Shown here one piece after another: positions 62,579 through 62,695 of a stretch of 62,695 nucleotides of DNA. The notes below the pieces were generated by a model. The model had not been told where the DNA came from and did no database searches. It saw nothing but the letters and a program-made list of their open reading frames with translations. The stretch is from Teichococcus wenyumeiae (GTDB taxonomy: Bacteria; Pseudomonadota; Alphaproteobacteria; Acetobacterales; Acetobacteraceae). Both the position numbers and the translations under genes were made by a program. The stretch's first letter is position 1. Each line of letters opens with the position of its first letter. The stretch covers positions 1 through 62,695 of the forward strand of contig NZ_RFLX01000022.1 in assembly GCF_003696345.1 (NCBI RefSeq), in the 5' to 3' direction.

Positions 62579-62695
62579 TCAGTAGATCACGACGCCACGG
62601 ATGCTCTCGCCCCGGGTCATGAGGTCGAAGCCCTCGTTGATCTGCTCGAGCGGCATGGTGTGGGTGATCAGGTCATCGATGTTGATCTTGCCCTC
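62579..62695 (-). CDS. frmA: S-(hydroxymethyl)glutathione dehydrogenase, C-terminal end (partial)
   Basis: Only the last 38 codons are inside the window; the 5' part lies beyond 62695. The minus strand reads KINIDDLITHTMPLEQINEG, then FDLMTRGESIRGVVIY and a stop at 62579-62581, the conserved C terminus of class III alcohol dehydrogenase. It oxidises the glutathione adduct of formaldehyde to S-formylglutathione. It is 2 nt from the formate dehydrogenase start, so the operon encodes consecutive steps of formaldehyde dissimilation. Confidence 0.9.
   Translation of the reverse strand, partial: EGKINIDDLITHTMPLEQINEGFDLMTRGESIRGVVIY

Noticed and set aside
1-62695. CRISPR arrays, tRNA or rRNA genes
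   Set aside because: I found no regularly spaced repeats, cloverleaf-type sequence or ribosomal RNA segment while reading; a dedicated scan (tRNAscan-SE, Infernal) would be needed to exclude small RNAs.

Overview
The window is GC-rich DNA whose gene content points to an alphaproteobacterium of the Acetobacteraceae, Roseomonas-like (inference). The evidence is a lanthanide-type XoxF quinoprotein with its periplasmic accessory genes, glutathione-linked formaldehyde oxidation, NAD-type formate dehydrogenase, CgeB-type glycosyltransferases and many decayed IS5/IS701/IS630/IS1182 elements. Whether the replicon is a chromosome, chromid or plasmid cannot be told, but a plasmid-style parA pair lies at the left end.

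Layout. 1-6.3 kb is a transposon graveyard around a lower-GC parA operon. It holds two IS5 relics sharing a left end, a deleted IS701 relic abutting an IS630 relic, and an IS701 with intact ends but a nonsense codon. 6.3-14.65 kb (minus strand) is a tight eight-gene sugar operon: Nudix hydrolase, UDP-glucuronate-decarboxylase-like enzyme, three CgeB-like glycosyltransferases, a GT4 glycosyltransferase and two sugar epimerases. 15.1-18.5 kb (plus strand, divergent) carries inositol-phosphate synthase, a histidine phosphatase, a methyltransferase and a TIM-barrel glycosidase-like protein whose halves appear circularly permuted. 18.5-25.2 kb (minus) holds a fatty-acid hydroxylase/sterol desaturase, two polysaccharide deacetylases, a beta-propeller protein, an SDR and a glutamine amidotransferase. 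25.3-29.5 kb holds a PEP-CTERM protein with a near-consensus sigma-54 promoter, an AsnB-type amidotransferase and a glycosyltransferase, which suggests exopolysaccharide work.

29.6-43.5 kb is mixed. It has a broken GNAT gene, a broken IS1182, a CoA-transferase / HMG-CoA-lyase-like / TctC cassette, an atypical SDR, an outer-membrane barrel protein next to a decayed beta-propeller gene, a GH51-like glycosidase, a CBS-BON protein and more IS5 relics.

43.8-62.7 kb is one functional island for PQQ-dependent C1 (or other short alcohol) oxidation. It contains pqqA (25 codons, easily missed) and pqqE, a zinc metallohydrolase, a SoxYZ-like carrier, a five-gene ABC/beta-propeller operon, and xoxF-xoxG-xoxJ with a CXXCW protein. 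Further right are small secreted proteins, a cytochrome c, pqqD coupled to formate dehydrogenase (fdsA and a fused fdsG-fdsB), and the end of frmA. The likely route is alcohol to aldehyde in the periplasm (XoxF, electrons to cytochrome c), then formaldehyde via glutathione to formate (FrmA) and CO2 with NADH (FDH). pqqB and pqqC are not in the window.
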